DNA from: Branchiostoma belcheri
Lineage: Eukaryota > Chordata > Leptocardii > Amphioxiformes > Branchiostomatidae
Reading direction: 5' to 3'
DNA length: 64,000 nt
NCBI RefSeq assembly: GCF_001625305.1
Contig: NW_017804176.1
Span: 489,099 to 553,098 of the forward strand
This document shows, one piece after another, positions 58,801 through 62,411 of the stretch. A model generated the notes under the pieces. The model saw only the letters and a list, made by a program, of their open reading frames with translations. It had not been told where the DNA came from and made no database searches. The stretch's first letter is position 1. Every line of letters begins with the position of its first letter. Both the position numbers and the translations under genes were made by a program.

Positions 58801-61154
58801 TGTCAGAAAATTCCTCAATACTTCATTCACCATCTTCACAGAGCTCGTCATTCAGGCATTAGGTGTTTTACTGACTATGTGATATACTAGTAGATAGATA
58901 CAGATACAGGATGAACTACAGACCAGTTGAACTTGAAGAGTATGTGAAGTGAACATAATCAGAACTGTGGTCAGTTGTCTCCAAGTAAACCTTGAAAGTA
59001 TGCCAAAGAGGAGAAATGGGTTTAAGTGAAGATACCGCGGGTACATTTTCTGGATCAGATAAAGCTCTGAGTGATCCACCTCCATTTGAAACACAACAGC
59101 AGGAGAATTCCAAATGCCAATCTCTGTCCCAGGGTTAAGGGGTTCTTGACCCCAGGGCATTGTGATGCACAGGCAATGTGACCTTAGGTGACCCCTTTTT
59201 GTCTGAGAGTCCTAGCTGAAAATAGGCACTTGAGAAGACTGCTTTTCCCATGCTGAGAGTTGGCTATTTGAAAGCACCGAAATATTTTCTCACCTCCTGA
59301 CATACAAAGTAGCAAGGTTGACGCGTTGACTATACCCATTGGTTTAAAGCTACACAGTACTAGTAGCACAAATGGTCTTTGTTCAGATTCTGGAAAAAAA
59401 AAAAGAATCAAGTCTGCCATTTTTCAATATTTAGTTACAAAGGCCTGAAAACAAGTCGGTAATATGTGACAAGGGGAGTGACAGCATCTGTTTTGACACC
59501 AAACAAGTTGCCAGTATGGCAGCCATCACAGTGGAATGCCTAACTATGCACAACACTAACACTAAGCCTTGCAGAAGTGATGATGTACAGACCTGACATG
59601 CTACAGGATCACAAACATGCAGACCACACCATCTTATTCTGGAAGAAATTAGCCCAGAATGTTTTTCTATCTCTTGTGCCCTGGGAGTTCTCTGTAGGTG
59701 ACACTTCAGCTGTGTCAGAAATTTCATCCTCCTTGATCATTTCCGATTTTTATTTGTACAAAGATATTTAGCCAGGTGCATTGCAACCATTGCTGTTGAC
59801 ATCAAATTATCATAAAAGTTGAAAAAGAACATCTTGTAACTTGAAGGACATCTAACTGAATGACAATACTGTTTTTGTAAGCCTTTTCAAGCACTTCCAA
59901 GGAAATCGGTGTTGCAATGGGCTGTACTAACATATACCATTCATTTTAAACAACTCTTTTTTTCGACCCAGTACTGTCCCAGTGTAAATTTGTAATTTCA
60001 ATGATGGCACTGCTGCCTCTTGTAGTGATGTGGCAAGCGAATAACTGAGATTAATGGCAGACTGGCTGGAGTTTGGAAGTCTGGAAAATCCAGGTAATCT
60101 ACAAGCACAACAGGTCCCTCCCCAGGAAGTGTGCAGAGCTGCCCTGTACAATTTGTCAGCCTTGTTGACAGATGGTATCAGCCAGATACAGGGTCATATG
60201 TTCCTCCTTATTGCCCCGAGATATGGGCTATCAGAAAACAGTCCCAGCTCCACTCATCTCTTCCTCCCTGGAGGGAAGGTTGCAAGGATGGCCTCCTCTC
60301 GATCTGAAAGCTTTACAAATCCCATTGCTTCCTTTAAGATTGTACACCTGACGAAAGTGTCTGTCTTGGTGAGTCCTGGGGATTTTGTCCATCATTGTAT
60401 GTTTGACTTGTGCTGTTTGTTATTGCTTGTGAGAAATCTGCCTGGTAGGAGGATGGCAGGAACAGAGTTTGTTTACCTCAAGAGTTAAGAGCTTCCCTGG
60501 AAGTAAAGAAATGGTGCAGATGTTTCCTCATTTTCCTGTCGCTGTTTCCTCAGTTTGAGTTTGGCACTTCTTTGTTTAAAACATGATAGGGCTTTTATAA
60601 ACTCACCAAGATGATAATTGTCTTGTGGAAATCTTCACGTGTTTGTGCTCTGGCTGTGTTTATGTGGCCATCCTGATTGCAGCATCCTTTGAAGCGTGTT
60701 AGCTTTCCTTAGGTGTAAGCAAACAGGGATAGCAATTCCCACGTTGCTTAAACTCTGGTGGCAATCCAGAGAACCACTCAGAACAGTGTACAAAACTTAA
60801 TGATCTGAAGTGTTTTTCTTTCCTGAAAATTTTTCTCTCATGTGCTCCTTCCAGGCAACTGAAGATGAAATTTCAAGAATACAAGCCGAGATCGACGAGA
60901 TTTTCGAAAAAGGTGACAAAGCCATCAAGGAGACCGACGACTCTACCAAGAAGGAGCAGATTCGGCTGAAACTGAACGACTTGAAGGGCCGATGGAGCTC
61001 GGTCAAGGGCGATGCGGAGCTGAAGAAGAAGACGCTGCGAACTGTCGTGCCGCAGTGGTACCAGTTCCGCTCCCAGACCGACGATCTCAACATGTGGCTG
61101 ACAGAGATCGAGATCAGAATAAGGGAGTCCAAAGATGATCCCAACAAGCTACAG
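7790..61154 (+). CDS. DMD: Dystrophin ortholog, 5' half (35 exons, partial)
   Basis: Spliced gene for the cytoskeletal linker that ties cortical F-actin to the dystroglycan/sarcoglycan complex at the muscle and neural plasma membrane. Joining the 35 exons gives about 1,959 codons in one frame: two CH domains (residues about 1-245), hinge 1 (about 250-330), spectrin repeats R1-R3, hinge 2 (668-713), R4-R13, an extra linker (about 1767-1815), then R14 and the start of R15. Identity to vertebrate dystrophin is strong throughout, for example the first actin-binding motif and the [10 protein letters not shown] block in R2. The order CH-CH, hinge, R1 onward with matching exon phases separates it from spectrin, alpha-actinin, plectin and MACF. 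Exon 1 (about 10 codons) and everything after vertebrate exon 40 are outside the window or unfound. No premature stop or frameshift was seen in the exons. Utrophin and dystrophin cannot be told apart here because the gene looks pre-duplication. Confidence 0.97.
13312..13321. promoter_or_regulatory. Candidate MEF2 site in intron 2
   Basis: The sequence ctatttatag is palindromic and matches the MEF2 consensus YTAWWWWTAR exactly. It sits in a stretch (about 13030-13700) with more CpG than the rest of intron 2. MEF2 drives striated-muscle genes, so a muscle enhancer is conceivable. A single 10-bp match in 16 kb can occur by chance, so this is only a candidate. Confidence 0.25.
15853..15876. repeat. 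12-bp unit in exact tandem (CRE/AP-1-like)
   Basis: The unit atgacatcacac occurs twice without a spacer and is followed by gtcg. Each copy holds TGACATCA, a variant of the cAMP-response/ATF element. Whether it binds anything is unknown; it may be a simple replication-slippage duplication. Confidence 0.4.
17831..17933. repeat. Near-perfect inverted repeat (44-bp arms, 15-nt loop)
   Basis: Arms 17831-17874 and 17890-17933 are reverse complements at 43 of 44 positions, separated by 15 nt. Outside the arms a weaker pairing continues: atgaaaata at 17801-17809 mirrors tattttcat at 17974-17982. The decamer gtacatatta also occurs on both sides as a direct repeat (17825-17834 and 17964-17973). This looks like a foldback/MITE-type element or a recent snap-back duplication. 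An open frame through it is only a by-product of the palindrome. No transposase is present. Confidence 0.8.
23793..23885 (+). CDS. DMD: Dystrophin exon 3: CH1 core
   Basis: Thirty-one codons in phase 0 at both ends, length 93 bases as in vertebrate exon 3. The product contains [20 protein letters not shown], the CH-domain helix whose vertebrate form is IENLFSDLQDGRRLLDLLEG. Acceptor is TTGTTGCAG, donor TTG/gtcagt. It forms part of the fold that docks on F-actin. Confidence 0.97.
23886..26036. other. Intron 3 (2.15 kb), non-coding
   Basis: No exon supported. It contains an imperfect hairpin with 29-bp arms at 24205-24233 and 24246-24274. The rest is unremarkable AT-rich sequence ending in the exon 4 polypyrimidine tract. 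Confidence 0.75.
24205..24274. repeat. Imperfect inverted repeat (29-bp arms)
   Basis: Arm 24205-24233 pairs with 24246-24274 at about 26 of 29 positions around a 12-nt loop. The outer 13 bp (aagtgtcatccaa / ttggatgacactt) are perfect. It could be a solo small foldback element or a structured intronic segment; no target-site duplication was recognised. Confidence 0.65.
26037..26114 (+). CDS. DMD: Dystrophin exon 4: CH1 helix
   Basis: Twenty-six codons, 78 bases, the same as vertebrate exon 4, phase 0 at both ends. It encodes [20 protein letters not shown] and ends LDKHN, matching the vertebrate segment RVHALNNVNKALRVLQNNN. Acceptor is TCTTCCTCCAG, donor AAC/gtgagt. Intron 4 (2.98 kb) follows. 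Confidence 0.97.
26115..29090. other. Intron 4 (2.98 kb), non-coding
   Basis: No exon supported. The part around 27280-27560 has more CpG and fewer homopolymer runs than its surroundings, which is sometimes seen in conserved regulatory sequence, but nothing specific can be named. A short pyrimidine-rich tract at 29061-29090 leads into the exon 5 acceptor. Confidence 0.65.
29091..29275 (+). CDS. DMD: Dystrophin exon 5 fused to the first part of vertebrate exon 6
   Basis: 185 bases, phase 0 to phase 2. It encodes the second actin-binding motif of CH1 ([16 protein letters not shown], then SIILHWQ) and runs on without a break into [14 protein letters not shown] and [12 protein letters not shown], the start of CH2. 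In vertebrates an intron separates HWQ from VK; that intron is absent here, and another intron is present a little further on. This exon plus the next totals 266 bases, the same as vertebrate exons 5+6. Donor is GG/gtgagt, followed by an (aatg)n microsatellite in the 229-bp intron. Confidence 0.96.
29286..29306. repeat. (AATG)n microsatellite
   Basis: A short run of aatg/gaat units directly after the exon 5 donor, followed by gga/agg-rich sequence. It is simple-sequence DNA with no other signal. Confidence 0.6.
29505..29585 (+). CDS. DMD: Dystrophin exon 6, second part: CH2
   Basis: 81 bases, entering and leaving in phase 2. It encodes [20 protein letters not shown] followed by ALIHKYR, the CH2 segment whose vertebrate form is [24 protein letters not shown]. 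Acceptor is TCTCTTGCAG, donor CAG/gtaagt. The exit position matches the vertebrate exon 6/7 junction exactly. A 258-bp intron follows. Confidence 0.96.
29844..29959 (+). CDS. DMD: Dystrophin exon 7: CH2
   Basis: 116 bases, one codon shorter than vertebrate exon 7; phase 2 to phase 1. It encodes [11 protein letters not shown] and [20 protein letters not shown], the CH2 core. Acceptor is TCCCTCCCCAG. The donor G/gttaga is weaker than most in the gene. The following 1.2-kb intron contains a short dispersed repeat at 30002-30034. Confidence 0.96.
30002..30034 (-). repeat. Short dispersed repeat, minus orientation
   Basis: Thirty-three bases whose reverse complement matches 46428-46462 with about two substitutions (core ttacgccgaagggcggttat). 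At 46.4 kb the same core is followed by gatacaga repeats, which resembles the 3' tail of a non-LTR retroelement. The copy here is truncated and its tail is decayed. I remember this core as frequent in amphioxus DNA, but could not check it. Confidence 0.6.
31168..31310 (+). CDS. DMD: Dystrophin exon 8: end of CH2
   Basis: 143 bases, phase 1 to phase 0. It encodes [20 protein letters not shown] and [19 protein letters not shown], ending the CH2 domain; the vertebrate form is DKKSILMYITSLFQVLPQQV. It then enters hinge 1 with SAPGYAAKQ. It is shorter than vertebrate exon 8 (182), and the next exon is correspondingly longer. Donor is CAG/gtttgt. A 422-bp intron with nothing notable follows. Confidence 0.95.
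31733..31948 (+). CDS. DMD: Dystrophin exon 9: hinge 1, KQEV-repeat linker
   Basis: 216 bases in phase 0 at both ends. It encodes the flexible linker between the actin-binding domain and R1. The first half is Thr/Val-rich ([20 protein letters not shown]); the second half repeats a V-K-Q-x-E-V motif at least four times between codons about 287 and 325. At DNA level the repeat is gtcaaacaagaagt-like, so part of it arose by short tandem duplication. It replaces the Tyr/Pro/Ser-rich vertebrate hinge 1 and shares no clear similarity with it. The donor AAG/gttatt is weak; read-through would meet a stop after 25 more codons. A 1.08-kb intron follows, with nothing notable. Confidence 0.85.
33031..33213 (+). 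CDS. DMD: Dystrophin exon 10: start of R1
   Basis: 183 bases, phase 0 at both ends. It begins with a short Pro/Arg-rich tail of hinge 1 and enters spectrin repeat 1: [45 protein letters not shown]. The helix-A tryptophan (AWLL) is present. The acceptor is a NAGNAG (TACAGCAG), so one glutamine may be included or skipped. Donor is GAG/gtaggg. The 639-bp intron that follows contains an exon-edge duplication and a SINE. Confidence 0.96.
33273..33876 (+). repeat. Local tandem duplication that copies the exon 11 acceptor and exon start
   Basis: Copy 1 (33273-33710) and copy 2 (33711-33876) share two blocks. The first is ctatctcaacaatgcattcagcttgccat (33274-33302), matching 33712-33740. The second is catatgtgaccaggc through gagctgacgtc (33586-33710), matching 33754-33875. 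The second block spans the branch-point region, polypyrimidine tract, CAG and the first 23 bases of exon 11. The copy at 33688 is a decoy acceptor; reading on from it gives a stop after about 25 codons. The 280 bases present only in copy 1 are the SINE at 33327-33586. Confidence 0.85.
33327..33586 (+). mobile_element. tRNA-derived SINE
   Basis: An A-box-like tggccaagtgag at 33338-33349 and a degenerate B-box (aggcgatcccc) about 35 bases on show a tRNA-related head, followed by a body ending near gaaggaagaaattttt. It lies inside copy 1 of the local duplication and is absent from copy 2, which provides an apparent empty site (attgta then ggcatatg). Bounds are approximate and no clear target-site duplication was seen. 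Confidence 0.7.
33853..34034 (+). CDS. DMD: Dystrophin exon 11: rest of R1
   Basis: 182 bases, identical in length to vertebrate exon 11; phase 0 to phase 2. It encodes [20 protein letters not shown] and [20 protein letters not shown], with the helix-C NSRW signature of a spectrin repeat. The true exon is chosen over the decoy at 33688 because only this one continues open to a donor (AA/gtgaga). The following 571-bp intron carries a truncated MITE. Confidence 0.97.
34139..34350 (-). mobile_element. Truncated hAT-like MITE, relative of the copy at 45567-45853
   Basis: It starts cagggctctag and is similar over about 200 bases to the reverse complement of 45650-45853, including the long block around gacaaaattgacaaaaa and tgtgggaaattgc. 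The distal end diverges after about 34341, so the second terminal repeat is missing or eroded. It encodes nothing. Confidence 0.75.
34606..34756 (+). CDS. DMD: Dystrophin exon 12: start of R2
   Basis: 151 bases as in vertebrate exon 12; phase 2 to phase 0. It encodes [40 protein letters not shown] and [10 protein letters not shown]. The GPDL motif and RRQVEEHK closely track vertebrate LGPDLEDLKRQVQQHK. Acceptor is CCTTCAG, donor AAG/gtaggt. The 987-bp intron that follows shows nothing notable. Confidence 0.97.
35744..35834 (+). CDS. DMD: Dystrophin exon 13 (shortened): R2 middle
   Basis: 91 bases, phase 0 to phase 1. It encodes [20 protein letters not shown] followed by VVDENSPEN; the string [12 protein letters not shown] is identical to vertebrate dystrophin. 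Vertebrate exon 13 is 120 bases, so the intron sits about ten codons earlier here. Donor is G/gttagt. The 555-bp intron contains the tandem copies of the next exon's edge. Confidence 0.96.
36223..36422 (+). repeat. 96-bp tandem duplication of the exon 14 acceptor edge
   Basis: The unit is intron end (ttacYgtgaccatgttYcctccag) plus exon start (ccacacaagcccttgaggca, then cagct). The real acceptor is at 36389/36390. An almost identical decoy lies exactly 96 bases upstream at 36293/36294, with three mismatches over 33 exonic bases. A more upstream partial copy (36223-36293) retains only the cacagctccaaaacc part after ttccag. The decoy frame hits a TAG about 14 codons on. These are local duplications of a splice acceptor with its exon start. 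Confidence 0.85.
36390..36628 (+). CDS. DMD: Dystrophin exons 13(end)-14-15 fused: R2 end and R3 start
   Basis: 239 bases, phase 1 to phase 0. It encodes [20 protein letters not shown], then [20 protein letters not shown] (end of R2), then [20 protein letters not shown] and the rest of R3 helix A. Together with the preceding exon it totals 330 bases, equal to vertebrate exons 13+14+15 (120+102+108): same coding length, different cuts. Donor is AAG/gtacga. A 260-bp intron follows. Confidence 0.96.
36889..37071 (+). CDS. DMD: Dystrophin exon 16: R3 end
   Basis: 183 bases, phase 0 at both ends (vertebrate 180). It encodes [63 protein letters not shown] corresponds to vertebrate RCWDNLVQKLE. Acceptor is CCCCACTTGTAG, donor CTG/gtaaag. 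The 1.03-kb intron that follows shows nothing notable. Confidence 0.96.
38103..38236 (+). CDS. DMD: Dystrophin exon 17: hinge 2
   Basis: 134 bases, phase 0 to phase 2, shorter than vertebrate exon 17 (176). It encodes a Thr/Lys-rich stretch ([20 protein letters not shown]) then a run of six prolines ([10 protein letters not shown]). The vertebrate hinge 2 has the same layout: ETVTTVTT followed by PPPPPQKK. It gives flexibility between R3 and R4. Donor is AG/gtattg. A 308-bp intron follows. Confidence 0.95.
38545..38986 (+). CDS. DMD: Dystrophin exons 18-20 fused: R4 and start of R5
   Basis: 442 bases, the largest exon in the window, phase 2 to phase 0. It covers three vertebrate exons (124+88+242=454), so two introns are absent. 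It encodes [40 protein letters not shown] (R4 helices A and C) and [27 protein letters not shown] (R5 helix A). Acceptor is TTGTGGCAG, donor CAG/gtgagc. A 402-bp intron follows. Confidence 0.96.
39389..39569 (+). CDS. DMD: Dystrophin exon 21: R5 end
   Basis: 181 bases as in vertebrate exon 21; phase 0 to phase 1. It encodes [20 protein letters not shown] and [20 protein letters not shown] with the helix-C tryptophan of R5 (QWEEL). Acceptor is CCTCCCTCCAG, donor AAAG/gtaccg. A 356-bp intron follows. Confidence 0.96.
39926..40071 (+). CDS. DMD: Dystrophin exon 22: start of R6
   Basis: 146 bases as in vertebrate exon 22; phase 1 to phase 0. It encodes [48 protein letters not shown]. The vertebrate form is PPMRYQETMSAIRTWVQQSE. 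Acceptor is CTACTGCAG, donor AAG/gtaaca. A 609-bp intron with nothing notable follows. Confidence 0.96.
40681..40893 (+). CDS. DMD: Dystrophin exon 23: R6 end
   Basis: 213 bases, equal to vertebrate exon 23; phase 0 at both ends. It encodes [57 protein letters not shown]. The NERW motif marks helix C. Acceptor is TTGTTCCCAG, donor CAG/gtaaag. A 244-bp intron follows. Confidence 0.96.
41138..41251 (+). CDS. DMD: Dystrophin exon 24: start of R7
   Basis: 114 bases as in vertebrate exon 24; phase 0 at both ends. It encodes [38 protein letters not shown]; the vertebrate form is LKKWMAEVDVFLKEEWPALGDSE, so KWM-EVDV and ALGD/AVGD are shared. Donor is AAG/gtaggc. A 182-bp intron follows. Confidence 0.96.
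41434..41589 (+). CDS. DMD: Dystrophin exon 25: R7 end
   Basis: 156 bases as in vertebrate exon 25; phase 0 at both ends. It encodes [52 protein letters not shown]; the vertebrate form is SLNSVNEGGQKIKNEAEPEF. Acceptor is TTTGCTTGCAG, donor AAG/gtaaga. The intron of 117 bp is the shortest in the window. Confidence 0.96.
41707..41877 (+). CDS. DMD: Dystrophin exon 26: start of R8
   Basis: 171 bases as in vertebrate exon 26; phase 0 at both ends. It encodes [50 protein letters not shown]. The upstream acceptor ends TTTTCTGTAG, donor AAG/gtagtg. A 348-bp intron follows. Confidence 0.95.
42226..42402 (+). CDS. DMD: Dystrophin exon 27: R8 end
   Basis: 177 bases, two codons shorter than vertebrate exon 27; phase 0 at both ends. 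It encodes [59 protein letters not shown]. The NERW of helix C is present. Acceptor is TTGTTTTTAG, donor CAG/gtatgc. A 610-bp intron with nothing notable follows. Confidence 0.95.
43013..43147 (+). CDS. DMD: Dystrophin exon 28: start of R9
   Basis: 135 bases as in vertebrate exon 28; phase 0 at both ends. It encodes [45 protein letters not shown]. It shares EVWA/TCW, the repeat tryptophan and GGAEEISEVLD-like end with vertebrates. Acceptor is GTGCCCTACAG, donor GAT/gtgagt. A 515-bp intron follows. Confidence 0.96.
43663..43815 (+). CDS. DMD: Dystrophin exon 29: R9 end
   Basis: 153 bases, one codon longer than vertebrate exon 29; phase 0 at both ends. It encodes [51 protein letters not shown]. 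The vertebrate form is LENLMRHSEDNPNQIRILAQ. Donor is CAG/gtatgt. The following intron, the site of the vertebrate retinal Dp260 promoter, is only 430 bp here. Confidence 0.95.
44246..44407 (+). CDS. DMD: Dystrophin exon 30: R10 helices A-B
   Basis: 162 bases as in vertebrate exon 30; phase 0 at both ends. It encodes [52 protein letters not shown]. The vertebrate form has SIQSAQETEKSL and ends AAQMPQEAQ. Acceptor is TTTTCCAG, donor GAG/gtagag. A 317-bp intron follows. Confidence 0.95.
44725..44853 (+). CDS. DMD: Dystrophin exon 31: R10 end (degenerate helix C)
   Basis: 129 bases, six codons longer than vertebrate exon 31; phase 0 at both ends. It encodes [43 protein letters not shown]. The usual helix-C tryptophan is missing, as in vertebrate R10, so this repeat was atypical before vertebrates arose. 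Acceptor is TTCCTTGCAG, donor CAG/gtcagc. The following 1.07-kb intron holds a complete MITE. Confidence 0.94.
45559..45861. mobile_element. hAT-like MITE with TIRs and 8-bp target duplication
   Basis: The element runs 45567-45853 (287 bp). Its ends cagggctctagctagc and gcttgctagagcccta are imperfect inverted repeats. It is flanked by gttctctg (45559-45566) and gttctctc (45854-45861), an 8-bp duplication with one mismatch. A CAGGG start and 8-bp duplication are typical of hAT transposons. There is no coding capacity, so it is a non-autonomous element. A truncated relative in the opposite orientation lies at 34139-34350. Confidence 0.8.
45923..46096 (+). CDS. DMD: Dystrophin exon 32: R11 helices A-B
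   Basis: 174 bases as in vertebrate exon 32; phase 0 at both ends. It encodes [58 protein letters not shown]. The vertebrate form has MKFRLFQKPANFEQRL and QSQLNHC. As in vertebrates the helix-A tryptophan is replaced (KYQKP). Donor is ATG/gtgaga. The 1.23-kb intron that follows carries the dispersed repeat at 46428. Confidence 0.96.
46428..46476 (+). repeat. Dispersed repeat with (GATACA)n tail
   Basis: The core 46428-46462 is about 94% identical to the reverse complement of 30002-30034 and is followed by gatacagatacag. The tail form suggests the 3' end of a non-LTR element or SINE with a microsatellite tail. Upstream limits could not be set. A separate tgaatgaatgaac run lies at 46632-46645. 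Confidence 0.55.
47329..47484 (+). CDS. DMD: Dystrophin exon 33: R11 end
   Basis: 156 bases as in vertebrate exon 33; phase 0 at both ends. It encodes [52 protein letters not shown]; the vertebrate form is SLSEVKSEVEMVIKTGRQIV and LKLHYNELGAK, with the helix-C tryptophan replaced by tyrosine in both. The end chosen (CAG/gtgggt) matches the vertebrate boundary. A stronger in-frame donor (ATG/gtgagt) lies 33 bases on and would add 11 residues ([11 protein letters not shown]). Confidence 0.93.
47513..47735 (+). repeat. Minisatellite, about five 40-43-bp units, at the exon 33 donor
   Basis: Units beginning near 47526, 47568, 47611, 47651 and 47694 share tgattggtggatggatcaggtgt-like sequence. The stretch ggatggtgagttNtgattgg occurs at 47513 and again at 47638, so the array copies a gtgagt donor with its flank. 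The array begins immediately after, or just overlaps, the end of the possible extended exon 33. Confidence 0.75.
47855..48025 (+). CDS. DMD: Dystrophin exon 34: start of R12
   Basis: 171 bases as in vertebrate exon 34; phase 0 at both ends. It encodes [40 protein letters not shown], then [13 protein letters not shown]. The vertebrate form is KLSRKMRKEMNVLTEWLAAT. Acceptor is CATCCACCCAG, donor AAG/gtgtgt. The 449-bp intron that follows contains a decayed copy of this exon's 3' end. Confidence 0.96.
48090..48146 (+). pseudogene. Decayed copy of the 3' end of exon 34 with its donor
   Basis: Bases 48110-48139 read [10 protein letters not shown] in one frame, against [10 protein letters not shown] at the end of exon 34, and are followed by gtatgc, a good donor. 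DNA identity is 23 of 30, with a looser match upstream (ggaagcaatccca against ggagccatccctg). The distance between the two exon ends is 114 bases. No in-phase acceptor was found for it: the nearest, CTTCCAG at 48080, would enter in the wrong phase. It looks like a local duplication of the exon-intron edge. Confidence 0.55.
48475..48657 (+). CDS. DMD: Dystrophin exon 35: R12 end
   Basis: 183 bases, one codon longer than vertebrate exon 35; phase 0 at both ends. It encodes [20 protein letters not shown], then [27 protein letters not shown]; the vertebrate form is KLSLLNSNWIAVTSRAEEWL. Acceptor is CCCCTCCAG, donor CAG/gtcagt. A 912-bp intron with nothing notable follows. Confidence 0.95.
49570..49707 (+). 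CDS. DMD: Dystrophin exon 36: start of R13
   Basis: 138 bases, three codons longer than vertebrate exon 36; phase 0 at both ends. It encodes [46 protein letters not shown]. The vertebrate form is HMETFDQNVDHITKWIIQAD. Acceptor is TTGTGTAG, donor AAG/gtaagc. The 6.7-kb intron 36 that follows is the largest within the rod-coding part. Confidence 0.95.
49708..56409. other. Intron 36 (6.7 kb), no supported exon
   Basis: The intron is far longer than its neighbours. It holds a CpG-rich open segment at 50869-51066 that ends in a strong donor. A stretch at about 51830-52160 has a balanced composition and several homeodomain-type TAAT/ATTA and ttatttatca motifs. A second consensus donor follows cagcag at 54039, with no ATG open frame before it. 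Other open frames (51261-51560, 52691-53023, 54337-54738) have no recognisable product. An internal promoter or enhancers are plausible but unproven. Confidence 0.6.
50869..51066 (+). other. Candidate alternative first exon in intron 36
   Basis: An ATG at 50869 opens 66 codons ending LLAIGQ directly before CAG/gtaaga, a consensus donor in phase 0. The next downstream exon (37) begins in phase 0, so a spliced product would stay in frame. The segment has about a dozen CpG dinucleotides, unlike the surrounding intron. The peptide (starting [14 protein letters not shown]) resembles nothing I know, and vertebrates have no dystrophin promoter in this intron. No convincing acceptor precedes it, so a first exon is likelier than a cassette exon. 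It could also be chance. Confidence 0.2.
56410..56568 (+). CDS. DMD: Dystrophin exon 37: R13 end
   Basis: 159 bases, four codons shorter than vertebrate exon 37; phase 0 at both ends. It encodes [53 protein letters not shown]; the vertebrate form is VDSTRDQAANLMANRGDHCR and LVEPQISELNHRFAAIS. Acceptor is TTTGTCTGCAG, donor AGG/gtgagt. The 1.56-kb intron that follows holds a SINE. Confidence 0.96.
56662..56812 (-). mobile_element. tRNA-derived SINE, minus strand
   Basis: On the minus strand the order is A box (tggcataacagcagagc, 56798-56782), a perfect B box (ggttcgaatcc, 56755-56745), then a body with cttgggagaggcactttaca ending near tatgcc at 56662. The head is tRNA-like and the body resembles SINE families of invertebrate deuterostomes. 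No target-site duplication was recognised. Confidence 0.75.
58130..58408 (+). CDS. DMD: Dystrophin exon 38: extra hinge-like linker and start of R14
   Basis: 279 bases, phase 0 at both ends; vertebrate exon 38 is 123. The first about 45 codons encode a Gln/Val-rich, then Ala/Pro-rich, then Thr-rich linker ([38 protein letters not shown]) placed between R13 and R14, where human dystrophin has none. The Thr/Val part resembles vertebrate hinge 2. The rest ([37 protein letters not shown]) aligns with vertebrate R14 and its KEEDFNKDM. Acceptor is TTTTGTTCCAG, donor AAG/gtaaga. Confidence 0.93.
58409..60854. other. Intron 38 (2.45 kb), non-coding
   Basis: No exon supported. Several open frames (60054-60488, 59577-59771) have no family resemblance and no splice context. 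A short gatacagatacag run at 58895-58907 recalls the tail of the repeat at 46.4 kb but lacks its core. A pyrimidine tract precedes the exon 39/40 acceptor. Confidence 0.7.
60855..61154 (+). CDS. DMD: Dystrophin exons 39-40 fused: R14 end and R15 start
   Basis: 300 bases, phase 0 at both ends; vertebrate exons 39+40 total 291, so one intron is absent. It encodes [40 protein letters not shown] and [20 protein letters not shown]; the last matches vertebrate SHQWYQYKRQADDLLKCLDD. Acceptor is CTCCTTCCAG, donor CAG/gtgggt. No later exon is in the window. Confidence 0.96.
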
Positions 61155-62361
61155 GTGGGTGTCTTGCTCTTGTATCTTTTTTTACTTGATCCTTTACAGA
61201 CATCACTCCATTGATAAGAGTTGAGAAAGGAACATCAGAATGTAGTTTTTGTGTCACAGTCCACAAGTATGGTATCAAATCCACTCTTCCCAGAGGAATG
61301 GAACCCCAGTAAGACCCCCACCAACCCTTGTTGTTTCATGCTTCAATCAGAAAACAAGACCCCATATCCCCCTGCTCCTACCTGCTTGCTTAGGGATTAG
61401 ACAGTAAACAGAGTAATCTGGTTTAATCAAATCCAAACCCACCAGAATTTTGCTTCAGAATGTCCCAAGAATGTTTTGAGATAAGTCTGGCAACTTCCTG
61501 AACTATTAAATAGCTCCTCAATCCTGTCTGATGCATGTCCAAATGCAATGTAGATTTAGCTTCTTGCGCCTAACAGATTTACTGCCAAAGGCTTGTTTGT
61601 TTATCCCCATTTTGCCAAAGTATTTGTTATCTTTAAGAAGTGAAGATGATATACCAGTTAATCATTTATCAGTGAGGAGAAGAGTCCTCTGTTACTGGTA
61701 GGAGTAAACATCTGCCAGTCCTGTGGTCATGTTGTGGAAAACTGTCTCATTACGTGTGTACATACAGAGTCACAGTCACCGTCAGTGTGTACATAGCACA
61801 TACTCACAGGTGTGGAGAAAGTCCATTAACAGCCAGCTGTCAGAATGAAACACAGTCCTGGGAGCTTTCTTGTTTTAGACTGACATCTCATCTCAATCCT
61901 ATCCCATAGCAGACTAGATGATTCCAAAAGAAATGAAAATAATCCCACAGGGAATTTACATTCAGGTTAAACTGGACCTGCTCCCTTTTTGGCATCTGTT
62001 TGCTCGAATGACAGTTACACAATATAGGATTCAAGTGTAATAGGCTATTTTAAGGAGAACTTCTGGGCTCTAATGCTTTACTGATCTCTGCAGCTGTAAA
62101 TCGATGCCCCCTAGCAGACATGATAAAAAGTGTAGTCTATACAACCACCAAAAATATGCTGTCATTGTAATCATTCGAGACTTTCCAAAGCAAGTACATT
62201 TGTACACAGTTGCCATGAACAATGTTTTTCTGCATCAAATCAAGATTCTTATGTCATCTTTCCAATAGATTTTATTCTCAGAGGACTTTCAAAACTATAC
62301 TGTTATTCCTCTATGCAGTATTTGAAAGATGTTCCAAGCGTGAAATAGCCCATAACATTGT
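61155..62361. other. Intron 40, proximal part, non-coding
   Basis: AT-rich intron sequence between exon 40 and the LINE insertion. No exon, repeat or motif was recognised here. Confidence 0.65.
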
Positions 62362-62375
62362 TGCAATAGATCAGT
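62362..62375. repeat. Target-site duplication of the LINE insertion, left copy
   Basis: The 14-mer tgcaatagatcagt directly follows intron sequence and precedes the 3' end of the minus-strand LINE segment. The identical 14-mer occurs at 63987-64000. Exact matching at both ends of the rearranged element makes this a target-site duplication. Confidence 0.85.
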
Positions 62376-62411
62376 GATGTTCGTCCATCGCAGTCGATGA
62401 TGACCCCAACT